Assembly (NCBI GenBank): GCA_034437515.1
Contig: DAOTTX010000012.1
Location: forward strand, 1-36,745
DNA from: DAOTTX01 sp034437515
GTDB taxonomy: Bacteria > Chloroflexota > Anaerolineae > Aggregatilineales > Phototrophicaceae
Length of the DNA stretch: 36,745 nt
Reading direction: 5' to 3'
Within the stretch, counting starts at the first letter, position 1; each line of letters begins with the position of its first letter. Of the stretch, positions 22,339-30,199 are shown in pieces. The position numbers were made by a program, and so were the translations under genes. The notes below the pieces were generated by a model. That model was not told the origin of the DNA, did no database searches, and saw only the letters and a list, made by a program, of their open reading frames with translations.

Positions 22339-24213
22339 TTATGCGACCTCCTCGGCTGCGTCTTCTACAAGTTGTGATGAGAAAATTTCGGCGTAGATCG
22401 GGCTGTTTTCCAGCAGTTCCTCGTGGGTGCCTGTCGCGGCGATCTCACCTTTGTCAAGCACGATGATTTGATCCGCACTGCGCACGGTGGAGATGCGCTG
22501 CGCGATGACAAAGCTGGTGCGGCCTTCCATCAAGCTGTCGAGTGCGTTCTGGATTTTGCGCTCGGTGGTGAAGTCCACGCTACTGGTGGAATCATCCAGA
22601 ATGAGCAGGTTGGGTTTGAGCAGCAGCGCCCGTGCGATGGCGATGCGCTGTTTCTGTCCGCCGGAGAGGGTCGCGCCGCGTTCACCGACTTTGGTGTCGT
22701 AGCCATCGGGGAAGGAGACGATGAAGTCGTGCGCCGCTGCCGATGTCGCCGCTTCGATGACTTCGTCGTCTGTGGCCTCAGGCCGCCCGAACGCGATGTT
22801 ATCACGGATGGTGCCGCTAAACAGGTTCGTCTCCTGCAAGACGATGCCGATCTGACCACGTAAACTATCCAGTGTGACGTCGTGGATATCGTGACCGCCG
22901 ATTTTGATCGCGCCTTCGCTGATGTCGTAGAAGCGTGGGATCAAGTTGATGATGGTGGTCTTGCCGCTGCCAGTCGAACCGAGCAGCGCGATGGTATCGC
23001 CGGGGTTGGCCTCAAAGCTGATGTTTGACAGGACGTTATCCCCGGAACTGAAATAGCGAAAAGAGACATCCTCAAACGTCACCCGGCCTTCAATCGGCGG
23101 CAGTTCGTAGGCGTCGTTTTTTTCCTCGACATCGCTTTTCTCATCCAGAATTTCGAAGATGCGCTCGGACGACGCCGACGCCTGTGCCATCAGCGAGATA
23201 ATAAAGCCCAACTGCCCCAACGGGAAAAACACATAGGCCAGATAGAGCGAGAACGCTTGATATTCACCGGGTAGCATGGCTCCGCCGACGATCTGATCCC
23301 CGGCGAAATACAATACGGCGACCTGTCCGACCTGCCCGACGAAGAAGATCGACGGGAACAGAAACGCGAACGTCCGCGCCACTTTGATCCACTGGTTATA
23401 GAGGTTGTCGTTGGCCTCCTTGAAACGGGCTTGCTCGTGTTGGTAGCGGACGAAAGCCTTTATCACACGGATGCCGCCCACATTCTCCTGCAAGATCGTG
23501 TTGAGGTTTGAGAGGCGCGACTGCACCTCGACGAACAAGGGCTGCGCGATGCGCCCGAACGCGGTGAACAGCACAAACGCGACCGGCAGAATCGGGAGGA
23601 TGACCAGCGTCAGTTGCCAGTTCATCACAAACAGAATAGTCAGTGTGCCGAACAGCAGCAGCAGGGATTGAAACGCGAGGATCAATCCCTGCGCGATGAA
23701 CAGGCGCACCCGTTCGACGTCATCGGTCGCACGGATCATCAATTGTCCGGTCTGGTGTTGGTCGTAATAGCTGAACGAGAGTCGCTGGATCTTGCCGAAG
23801 ATGTCGTTGCGCATCTCGTAAGCCAGGCCCTGACCGGTCCACTCCGCCATGTATGCTTGCACAAAGGCGAAGATACCGCGCATCAAGGCGAAGCCGATAA
23901 TCAATGCCACCGCACTGATGAGCAACCCTTCCGCACCGTTGAACGTTTCCGTCACTTCGGCGAGAGTCTGCCCGGTGTTTTCGAGTGCCTGGGCTTGCGC
24001 GGCCTGGTCTTCTATGCTGACGATGCGGTCGGCCTCGATGCCCTGACTGATCGCGTTAATCATGTTACGGACGAGCTGCGGCACCGCGAGTTGGGCGATG
24101 GTGGCGATAATCAACGCACCGTAGGCGATCAGGGTTTGTCTTTTGTTGCGGCCCAGGTAAGTGATGGCTCGTCGCAGTGGGTTGGGTCTTACGTCGTCTT
24201 GTGTGGCTTGCAT
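22339..24213 (-). CDS. ABC exporter half-transporter, degenerate-site subunit
   Basis: 624 residues, six-helix membrane domain then ATPase. Seen: Walker A LLGSTGSGKTT and signature LSGGQKQR are canonical. Walker B is LLILDDSTSSVD, with Asp in place of the catalytic Glu, and the switch region is IAQRIS, with Gln in place of His. This is the pattern of the non-hydrolytic partner in heterodimeric exporters such as TM287/288. Start ATG at 24211-24213 has AGGAGG upstream and overlaps the MarR gene by 25 bases, so translation is probably coupled to the regulator. It is followed two bases later by the canonical subunit. Both should assemble as one heterodimer in the inner membrane. Confidence 0.95.
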   Translation of the reverse strand: MQATQDDVRPNPLRRAITYLGRNKRQTLIAYGALIIATIAQLAVPQLVRNMINAISQGIEADRIVSIEDQAAQAQALENTGQTLAEVTETFNGAEGLLISAVALIIGFALMRGIFAFVQAYMAEWTGQGLAYEMRNDIFGKIQRLSFSYYDQHQTGQLMIRATDDVERVRLFIAQGLILAFQSLLLLFGTLTILFVMNWQLTLVILPILPVAFVLFTAFGRIAQPLFVEVQSRLSNLNTILQENVGGIRVIKAFVRYQHEQARFKEANDNLYNQWIKVARTFAFLFPSIFFVGQVGQVAVLYFAGDQIVGGAMLPGEYQAFSLYLAYVFFPLGQLGFIISLMAQASASSERIFEILDEKSDVEEKNDAYELPPIEGRVTFEDVSFRYFSSGDNVLSNISFEANPGDTIALLGSTGSGKTTIINLIPRFYDISEGAIKIGGHDIHDVTLDSLRGQIGIVLQETNLFSGTIRDNIAFGRPEATDDEVIEAATSAAAHDFIVSFPDGYDTKVGERGATLSGGQKQRIAIARALLLKPNLLILDDSTSSVDFTTERKIQNALDSLMEGRTSFVIAQRISTVRSADQIIVLDKGEIAATGTHEELLENSPIYAEIFSSQLVEDAAEEVA

Positions 24214-24728
24214 ACGAGATATTCCTCCTTTGCACCATGCGCGAATAAGCGGGATTCTGCCGTTTTCAAAAGGTCTTTGCCGTCCGGTAAGTGCAGCACG
24301 AGCGCCAGCAGACCTTCAAGCATCTGCTCAACGGCTGCCGGGTCGGTCTGTTGAAGTGCATTTAGTAACGGATCATCGACGTGAATAATGGGGATGTTTT
24401 TCAGCACCGTTTCGCCCTCCGCTGTTAAGGTAAGCGGGAAGCGCCGCCGGTCTTTGGGGTCGCGTCCCCGGCTGACCCAGCCTTTGCGCTCTAGCGCGTC
24501 GGCGGTGGGTACCAGCGTAGAAGGATCGACGCCGAACTTGCGGCTGAGATCGCTGAGGGTGTGCGAGCCTTCGTGAGAAAGCACTCGTAGCACGCTGAGT
24601 TGCAGGCGCGTGAGGTCAATCTCGTGTTCCAGAAGCCATTGATCCAGTGATTGCGAGATCGACTTCCACAGCAGGGACATCAACACCCGCATTTCGATAG
24701 TATTGGTGGCGAGACGTTCGTCGTTCAT
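24189..24728 (-). CDS. MarR-family transcriptional regulator
   Basis: 179 residues from ATG 24728. Seen: a winged helix with LDLTRLQLSVLRVL, the recognition region HTLSDLSRKFGVDPSTLV and the wing RGRDPKDRRRFPLTLT, the classical MarR signature, followed by a dimerisation helix. A TTG at 24770 would extend the frame, but ATG 24728 is closer to the promoter geometry. No strong ribosome site is seen, so the exact start is uncertain. Known: MarR proteins repress transporter genes and release DNA when a drug or phenolic compound binds. It is the first gene of the operon with two ABC exporter genes and probably represses its own promoter. The inverted repeat TTTGGG...CCCAAA between promoter and start (about 24740-24770) is a possible operator. 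Confidence 0.9.
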   Translation of the reverse strand: MNDERLATNTIEMRVLMSLLWKSISQSLDQWLLEHEIDLTRLQLSVLRVLSHEGSHTLSDLSRKFGVDPSTLVPTADALERKGWVSRGRDPKDRRRFPLTLTAEGETVLKNIPIIHVDDPLLNALQQTDPAAVEQMLEGLLALVLHLPDGKDLLKTAESRLFAHGAKEEYLVCKPHKTT

Positions 24729-24772
24729 GTGGTGTGCCAATCTTTGGGATACCAATAGTTTGCACCCCAAAC

Positions 24773-24801
24773 AGCATACGTCTCTGTTTAAATAAAGTCA
24801 A
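24773..24801 (-). promoter_or_regulatory. Promoter of the marR-ABC exporter operon
   Basis: On the minus strand TTGACT (24796-24801) and TATGCT (24773-24778) are spaced 17 bases apart, a near-consensus vegetative promoter directed at the MarR gene. Confidence 0.65.
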
Positions 24802-24821
24802 ATGAGTAAAATTTAAGTTTC

Positions 24822-25793
24822 TTAAATGGGGGTGTCTGATGAGTGTTCGACCTGAAGCGCGGTGCTGATCGCATAGATCAAGCCGATGCCGATTACCTCT
24901 GCCAGCGTCCAGGTGATGCGGGCGAGGATCGCCACCACCGCCGGCAGCGGGGCAGCGACGATCACGCTCATGCCCAGGCCGATCAACACATCACGCACGC
25001 CGATGCCGCCCGGTGTGAAGAAGATCAAAAAGCCGACTACCCACGTTCCCAGGTATAAGCCGCTGAGTTCGACCCACCACGAAGCGGCAAAACCATCGCT
25101 GATGGCGTAGACCATCCCGGCGAAGGATAGCCCGACGAGCAGCCATGCGAGCAGAAAAATGATCAGCACGACGGCGGCCTGTCTCGGTGTGAGCCACAGA
25201 TCGTCGCGTCCCAGGTTGGCGCGGAGCTTTTCCGGCAGCGGCAGCGTGAGCAGATGTGCTCTTAGCCGTCGGTCACGCAGCAGCAGATATAGCATGACAA
25301 GACCGAGGACGCCGACCGCGACCCCTAGCATCAGCACCCAACCGGGGAGATAGTGAGCCAGAAAGCGCCATCCGAGCAGTGCCAGTAACGCCGCCCCGAT
25401 GACCATGAACAGCACCTCCCAGAACACGGCGACGATGCTTTTGGCGGTGGGCACACCCGCCCGTTGGTAGAGGAACATGCGCCCCGGCAGCGCCCAGATG
25501 CTCCCCGGTAGGTATTTCGCCACGTTGGAAACAAAAAAGATGCGGCAGGTTTCCACCAGGGGCAGCGGCGCACCGAGGTATTTTAGGACATACCAGTTTG
25601 CGACTGAGAGCGCCGCCAGGCCGCTGACCAGTACGATCTGTGAGAGGGCCAGCGCCAGCCAATCGACGGTGAGCGTGTAGTCACGCAGTTGATCCCACTG
25701 GTCACGCAGGTAAGCGCCCACGAAAATCACCAGCAGCAGCACGAAGATCAATTGTAGTGTACGCCGAACCCAGAGTCGGGAGAGAAATCGCAT
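24822..25793 (-). CDS. YbhN/LPG-synthase-type flippase-like membrane protein
   Basis: 323 residues with about eight membrane helices. Seen: the conserved SNVAKYLPGSIWALPGR motif (about 77-93) and the later FFTPGGIGVRD (about 268-278), the hallmarks of the lysylphosphatidylglycerol synthase transmembrane region (UPF0104/YbhN). Known: this fold translocates or acts on lipids; YbhN-type proteins without a synthase domain are thought to move lipid-linked substrates such as polyprenyl-phosphate or glycolipids. There is no aminoacyl-transfer domain here. Start: ATG 25793 is preferred over ATG 25829, because a TATAAT box overlaps the upstream ATG. It is a separate unit from the marR operon. Confidence 0.88.
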   Translation of the reverse strand: MRFLSRLWVRRTLQLIFVLLLVIFVGAYLRDQWDQLRDYTLTVDWLALALSQIVLVSGLAALSVANWYVLKYLGAPLPLVETCRIFFVSNVAKYLPGSIWALPGRMFLYQRAGVPTAKSIVAVFWEVLFMVIGAALLALLGWRFLAHYLPGWVLMLGVAVGVLGLVMLYLLLRDRRLRAHLLTLPLPEKLRANLGRDDLWLTPRQAAVVLIIFLLAWLLVGLSFAGMVYAISDGFAASWWVELSGLYLGTWVVGFLIFFTPGGIGVRDVLIGLGMSVIVAAPLPAVVAILARITWTLAEVIGIGLIYAISTALQVEHSSDTPI

Positions 25794-25827
25794 GGAGCGG
25801 CTTTCGTTTGTTGTGCAGTCGCCCGCC

Positions 25828-25833
25828 ATTATA
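25828..25833 (-). promoter_or_regulatory. -10 element (TATAAT) of the flippase-like gene
   Basis: A TATAAT on the minus strand overlaps the upstream candidate ATG at 25829, so transcription should begin after it and ATG 25793 becomes the start. The -35 region is not convincing. Confidence 0.4.
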
Positions 25834-25933
25834 AGCGCGAATCAAGACAAAAGAGAGTGAATTTCGTAGCGTATCTCGACCGTCCACAGTAAGCTAGAGG
25901 TTGTTTATCCATGCAACTAATCGAGATTGAACC

Positions 25934-26854
25934 ATGACTCAATTTGAACAAGTGCCTTATGGCGGCTGGCAGACCTGTTACCGGGCGACCGGTGCCGACC
26001 GTGAAATTATCGTTACCGGGGAAGTCGGCCCGCGTATTATCCGCTTTGGCAAGGTCGGCGGCGATAATGTTTTCCGTGAGGCCGAACATCTGATGGGGCG
26101 GACGGACATCACCAAATGGGTGAACTACGGCGGTCACCGGCTGTGGCACGCGCCGGAAGAGAAACCGCGCACCTATCAACCGGATAACGCCCCGGTCACG
26201 TTTGAGCAGCACGAGCTGTTCGGGCGGTTCATCCAGCCGACCGAAGCCGGAACCGGCATCCAGAAGGTGATCGACCTCAGCCTGAACGCCGATACTGGTG
26301 ATGTGATCGTTGTCCATCGGTTGCACAATCACAACCTGTGGGATGTCGAACTGGCGGTGTGGGGACTGAGCGTGATGGCTCCTGATGGCACGGCGATTAT
26401 CCCGTTGCCGCCGCGTGGCACCCACGCGGAAAATCTGCAACCATCCAATACGCTGACGCTGTGGGCTTACACCGATATGGCTGACCCGCGTTGGACGTGG
26501 GGACGTAAGTACACCCTGCTGCGGCAGGACGGCACCCGCGACGCTGAACCGCAGAAGATCGGCTCCCCGGTGCCGGATGGTTGGGCGGCTTACGCCAACG
26601 GCGGTCAATTGTTCGTTAAGATGTTTGGGCACATCCCCGAAGCGATTTACCCGGATATGGGCAGTGCGGTCGAGGTGTTTACCAACAGGGTCATGTTGGA
26701 GGTGGAAACCCTCAGCCCGTTGTTGATCCTCCCGGCGGGTGAGAGTGTCGAGCACATCGAACGCTGGCATCTGTTTGATGATGTCGTCGCACCACAGAAC
26801 GACGCCGATGTTGACGCGCACATCCTACCGTTGGTGGAGTCGCTCACGCGATAG
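25934..26854 (+). CDS. Mutarotase-fold protein, DUF4380-like
   Basis: 306 residues, all-beta. Seen: VGPRIIRFGKVGG (about 31-43), NYGGHRLWHAPEE (about 65-77), several Trp/His positions (HNHNLWDVELAVWGLSVMAP) and LEVETLSPLLILPAGESVEHIERWHL near the end. These fit the galactose mutarotase-like superfamily and resemble DUF4380. No signal peptide, so cytoplasmic. Start ATG 25934 has only a weak ribosome site; a divergent promoter with the flippase-like gene is likely in the 140-base gap. Known: aldose-1-epimerase relatives convert or bind sugars, but DUF4380 proteins have no proven activity. Catalytic residues cannot be assigned confidently. Its last codons overlap a sulfurtransferase remnant on the other strand. 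Confidence 0.8.
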   Translation: MTQFEQVPYGGWQTCYRATGADREIIVTGEVGPRIIRFGKVGGDNVFREAEHLMGRTDITKWVNYGGHRLWHAPEEKPRTYQPDNAPVTFEQHELFGRFIQPTEAGTGIQKVIDLSLNADTGDVIVVHRLHNHNLWDVELAVWGLSVMAPDGTAIIPLPPRGTHAENLQPSNTLTLWAYTDMADPRWTWGRKYTLLRQDGTRDAEPQKIGSPVPDGWAAYANGGQLFVKMFGHIPEAIYPDMGSAVEVFTNRVMLEVETLSPLLILPAGESVEHIERWHLFDDVVAPQNDADVDAHILPLVESLTR

Positions 26855-26999
26855 GGGTGTCGTCGTGGTGGCCCCACGCCGACCATGACGCATCGTAGAC
26901 GGCGACGTTTCCCAGACCGAGCGGACGCAGCGCGAAGCAGGTCACCGTCGCCTAATACCCGATCTGGTAGTGAGTGATGAAGCCAGGCCGCCGCGCCTC
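26844..26999 (-). pseudogene. Sulfurtransferase (rhodanese) C-terminal remnant with in-frame stop
   Basis: On the minus strand this frame reads ...FITHYQIGY, then a TAG at 26952-26954, then ATVTCFALRPLGLGNVAV, YDASWSAWGHHDDTPIA and a stop. The YDGSWSEWG-like ending and the preceding LG-NVxVYD are typical of the catalytic rhodanese domain of thiosulfate/3-mercaptopyruvate sulfurtransferases. The N-terminal two thirds are missing and the frame is interrupted, so it is a pseudogene. Its first bases follow the NUDIX gene stop, and its own end overlaps the DUF4380-like gene. Confidence 0.65.
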
Positions 27000-27002
27000 G
27001 CA

Positions 27003-27587
27003 TCAGCGTCCTAAATGTAGCCGCAACCACTGCAAGCCGATAATCGTCTTGGCATCGCGGATTTCAGCGTTGTCTAATTTCTCAAACGCCTGCGCTGTCG
27101 TGAGTTCCAACGTTCGGATGTCCTCGCCTTCTTCTTCGAGGCCGCCACCGTCGGTGGTTTTGTTGGCTTCGGTGATGCTGGCATAGTAGAGAAAAATGCG
27201 CTCTGATGAGCCACCGGGACTCAGGTAAAATGTGTGTATGTGCCGGAGTTCTTCCACTTCGTAGCCAACTTCTTCTAAGACCTCGCGCTGCATGGTTTTT
27301 GCAGGCGAATCGTCCTTGTCATCGACGATGCCGGCGGGCAATTCCAGCAGCCAGCCGGGGCCTTTTTCATAGGTCGAGTAACGGAATTGCTCGATCAGAA
27401 TAACGGTATCCGTCGCCTCGTTATGGATGACCGCCGCCACGCCGTCGCCGCGTTCCAGGTTGAGCCGGGTGATCTCCTTGCTCATGGTGCCATCGAACTT
27501 CTCGTGGCGCAGTTTGGCCTGCTCCACTTTGAAGATCAACTTCTCGAATACAACTTCTTTTTCGTGTAGCTCGACTCGTTTTGGCAT
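27003..27587 (-). CDS. NUDIX hydrolase, NudK/ADP-ribose pyrophosphatase-like
   Basis: 194 residues. Seen: an N-terminal beta domain (RVELHEKEVVFEKLIF...GDGVAAVI), then AGIVDDKDDSPAKTMQ followed by REVLEEVGY, a Nudix box. The C-terminal YLSPGGSSERIFLYYASI and AEIRDAKTIIGLQWL closely follow the E. coli NudK pattern. Odd: the box has an extra residue and Asp where the first Glu of GX5E is expected; the catalytic REXXEE core is intact. ATG 27587 has GAGGA upstream; an earlier in-frame ATG (27617) is less likely. Known: this group splits nucleoside-diphosphate sugars, including GDP-mannose and ADP-ribose. It is divergent from the TIR-macro gene with 120 bases between, which makes ADP-ribose an attractive but unproven substrate. 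Confidence 0.9.
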   Translation of the reverse strand: MPKRVELHEKEVVFEKLIFKVEQAKLRHEKFDGTMSKEITRLNLERGDGVAAVIHNEATDTVILIEQFRYSTYEKGPGWLLELPAGIVDDKDDSPAKTMQREVLEEVGYEVEELRHIHTFYLSPGGSSERIFLYYASITEANKTTDGGGLEEEGEDIRTLELTTAQAFEKLDNAEIRDAKTIIGLQWLRLHLGR

Positions 27588-27707
27588 CTTTTGTCCTCGC
27601 TCATTGGTTGATCTCACAAGACTACTATAGACGCATTCGCCAAAATGCGCTCGTGCCGCTACAATGCGTAACTATGTACCTGGTGTGATACCAATGAAGG
27701 GGAAACC

Positions 27708-28937
27708 ATGAAGATTTTTATCAGCTACAAAACCGGTGATGATGGCCTATCGAGAAACGCGAACTTCTTGCGTCGTGAACTCCAAAAGGATCATGATGTG
27801 TGGATGGATACGAAGGCCATGCAAGCGGGTTATAACTGGAACGATCAAATTTACCGTGAAATCCCGCGCAGTGATGTGCTGATTCTGGTGCTGGCCCCGG
27901 AAACCAAAGAGTCCCAGTGGGTGCAGCGCGAAGTCGATATTGCACGCGCAATGGAAGTGGCGATTTTGCCGGTGGTCTTCAGTCGCAATCTTAACCTACA
28001 AGAAACACTCGATCACTTCGATCTGCCACGCGCACACGCGCTATTTTTCATCAACGGGGAAGACGACGAGATCAAGAAAATCCTTGAAAGCGTGAGCAAA
28101 CTCAAAGGCATCGCACATACCCGGCAGCAAGCCCTGTTTGGAGATATTCTCAATCTGATTGACGAGAACAGTAAGAAGCAACCGCTTTCCAATCGCCAAA
28201 GTTATAAGACCTATCAAGTGCCGGAATGGGACGGCAAGCTACACCTTGCCACAGGTGACATCACCGAGATGCGTAACGTTGATGTGCTGGTCAACCCAGA
28301 AAACAGCTTTATGCAGATGGCGCGTATCTTTGAGACACAGTCGGTTTCTGCGAAGGTACGTATGAAGGGGGCTGTGGTGCGTGCCGGTACTGTGCGCGAG
28401 GATACAATCCAGCAGCAGTTGCTCGAACAGATCAAATATCACGAAGACTATGATCTGCCGGTGACATCCGGTTTCGTTGTGCCGACGACGGCGGGACGGT
28501 CGAACAGCCAGTTGATGGATCAGGGGATTCGCTATCTTTTTCATCTGGTGACGGTCAGTGTGCATGTTGGAGCTGATCAACAGTTGGTGCCCATCGGTGA
28601 CGCACAGATCAAGGTCGCCATCAGGAACGTCGTTAAGCAGATCAAAGCGATCAATGATGCGCAAGGGGTGTTCTTCGCCGAAGGTCGCCCGGAGTATGAG
28701 GAACAACTACAAGCGCAAGATGACTACCAACCGATCCGCAGCATCGCTTATCCGTTGTTTGGCACGGGGCGGGGTGGGCGAGAGGATGTCGAAAAGGTCG
28801 TGCAGCATATGCTTGAGGGGGTTAAAGAACAACTGCGGCGCTCGCAGACCACGCTCGAGGAAATTTACATCAATGCTTATGCGGAAAGTGACCTGGAAAT
28901 CGTGGAGACCATCATGGATGAGATGTTTGATGTATAA
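27708..28937 (+). CDS. TIR-macrodomain fusion protein, putative NAD-signalling defence protein
   Basis: 409 residues, cytoplasmic, two domains. Seen: residues 1-130 form a TIR domain (KIFISYKTGD at the N-terminus, MDTKAMQAGYNW as the BB-loop region, then SQWVQREVDIA with the putative catalytic Glu75, then VAILPVVF). Residues 176-405 form a macrodomain: ATGDITEMRNVDVLVNPENS (181-200), a conserved MQMARIFE segment, RAGTV, a central VPTTAGRSN, and AYPLFGTGRGG (347-357). Known: many bacterial TIR domains cleave NAD to make signal nucleotides, and macrodomains bind ADP-ribose-type ligands; in type II Thoeris the macro sensor is in a separate protein from the TIR. Inferred: producer and sensor are joined in one chain. 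No toxic effector domain (membrane segment, nuclease) is visible, so the output may be NAD depletion or a ligand-driven switch. Start ATG has GAAGGGGAAA upstream. Neighbours: divergent NUDIX gene, downstream dinB after 33 bases. Confidence 0.85.
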   Translation: MKIFISYKTGDDGLSRNANFLRRELQKDHDVWMDTKAMQAGYNWNDQIYREIPRSDVLILVLAPETKESQWVQREVDIARAMEVAILPVVFSRNLNLQETLDHFDLPRAHALFFINGEDDEIKKILESVSKLKGIAHTRQQALFGDILNLIDENSKKQPLSNRQSYKTYQVPEWDGKLHLATGDITEMRNVDVLVNPENSFMQMARIFETQSVSAKVRMKGAVVRAGTVREDTIQQQLLEQIKYHEDYDLPVTSGFVVPTTAGRSNSQLMDQGIRYLFHLVTVSVHVGADQQLVPIGDAQIKVAIRNVVKQIKAINDAQGVFFAEGRPEYEEQLQAQDDYQPIRSIAYPLFGTGRGGREDVEKVVQHMLEGVKEQLRRSQTTLEEIYINAYAESDLEIVETIMDEMFDV

Positions 28938-28970
28938 TTGAGCTAAACATTTGTTCGTTCAGGGGTTGCT

Positions 28971-30152
28971 ATGCCGCGTGTTATTCTCCATCTCGATCTG
29001 GATGCGTTTTTCTGTGCTGTGGAAGAACAGCATAACCCGGCATTAAAAGGGGTGCCGTTCGCGGTTGGCGGTAGCCCGGATAAGCGCGGGGTGGTGGCGT
29101 CGTGTTCGTACCCGGCGCGGGTGTTCGGTGTGCGGTCGGCGATGCCGATGGCGCAAGCCGTGCGGCGCTGCCCTGATTTGGTAATCGTCCACCAGCACTT
29201 TGAGGATTACCGGCATTACTCGCGTGAGGTGAGAAAGCACCTGTATGATCTGGCACCTTTGGTAGAGCCACTTTCTATCGACGAAGCCTTCCTCGATGTG
29301 ACCGGCTTGCCGGGGACACCCGCCGAAATCGCCCGCCGTTTGCAAGCACAGATTAACAACGATCTCGATCTGCCGTGCTCGCTGGGTGTTGCGACGAATA
29401 AGCTGGTCGCCAAGATCGCTAACAACATCGGTAAGGCGACCGCCCCGCATAAAGACCGTCCGCCGAACGCGGTTAAAGTGATTCCGCCGGGGAGGGAAGC
29501 GGCGTTTCTCGCGCCGTTGCCCATCCGTGAGTTGTGGGGTGTCGGCCCGAAAACGGCGGAGCGTCTGGCGTTGATGAACATTCGCAAGATTGGCGACATC
29601 ACAGGCCGGTCACAGGCGGATCTGGTCACTCGATTCGGCAAACACGGCGAAGACCTCTACCGGCGCAGTCGTGGCCTCGATGATCGCCCGGTCGAAACCG
29701 AACAAGAGGCCAAGTCGATCAGCAAAGAGACGACCTTCAGCCAGGATGTCTATGCCGTCGATGTGCTACTGCACACCCTGCGTCAACTCGCTGATGGGGT
29801 GGGGCGGCGGTTGCGTCAGGATAACCTCAGTGGGACGACGATCAAAATTAAGCTGCGCTGGTCGGATTTCACCACGATCACCCGGCAGGATACGTTGGTA
29901 AATCCGATCAACACCGATAGAGAGATTTATCAAGCGGCGGAAAAGCTATTTTATGCGGCGTGGCCTCGCGGCAAGCGCGTCCGGTTGATCGGTGTGGGCA
30001 TCACCGGGTTGGACGAAAGCCGCCGCCAGCTTTCTTTGTGGGACGCCGAGGAAGAAAAGCAAGAACAGCGCCTGCAATCTACCCTCGATGCGCTGCGCGA
30101 CCGCTTCGGTGATAAATCCATTAAGCTTGGGAGCGATCTTAAAGACGATTAA
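28971..30152 (+). CDS. dinB: DNA polymerase IV (Y-family)
   Basis: 393 residues, error-prone lesion-bypass polymerase. Seen: catalytic acids in HLDLDAFF (Asp9) and SIDEAFLD (Asp104, Glu105), the steric and finger motif SYPARVFGVRSAMP (46-59), the thumb helix-hairpin-helix LWGVGPKTAERL, and a little-finger domain with SISKETTF. A clamp-binding motif QLSLW lies at 353-357; it is followed by a charged 36-residue tail, whereas in many DinB proteins it is at the very end. A ribosome site AGGGG precedes the ATG. A TATAAT (28933-28938) overlaps the stop codon of the TIR-macro gene and may give dinB its own start. No LexA box is apparent to me. Known role: translesion synthesis and adaptive mutagenesis. 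Confidence 0.96.
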   Translation: MPRVILHLDLDAFFCAVEEQHNPALKGVPFAVGGSPDKRGVVASCSYPARVFGVRSAMPMAQAVRRCPDLVIVHQHFEDYRHYSREVRKHLYDLAPLVEPLSIDEAFLDVTGLPGTPAEIARRLQAQINNDLDLPCSLGVATNKLVAKIANNIGKATAPHKDRPPNAVKVIPPGREAAFLAPLPIRELWGVGPKTAERLALMNIRKIGDITGRSQADLVTRFGKHGEDLYRRSRGLDDRPVETEQEAKSISKETTFSQDVYAVDVLLHTLRQLADGVGRRLRQDNLSGTTIKIKLRWSDFTTITRQDTLVNPINTDREIYQAAEKLFYAAWPRGKRVRLIGVGITGLDESRRQLSLWDAEEEKQEQRLQSTLDALRDRFGDKSIKLGSDLKDD

Positions 30153-30199
30153 CGGAGGTCTGTTACAATCAGTCATAAATACTCAATGGAGGTAATTTT

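Noticed and set aside
25829..26821. 330-codon minus-strand frame
   Set aside because: It is antisense to the mutarotase-fold gene, whose own start and conserved motifs are convincing.
27708..28937. A complete standard Thoeris operon
   Set aside because: There is no separate ThsA-type effector with SIR2 or membrane helices; only the fused TIR-macro protein is present.
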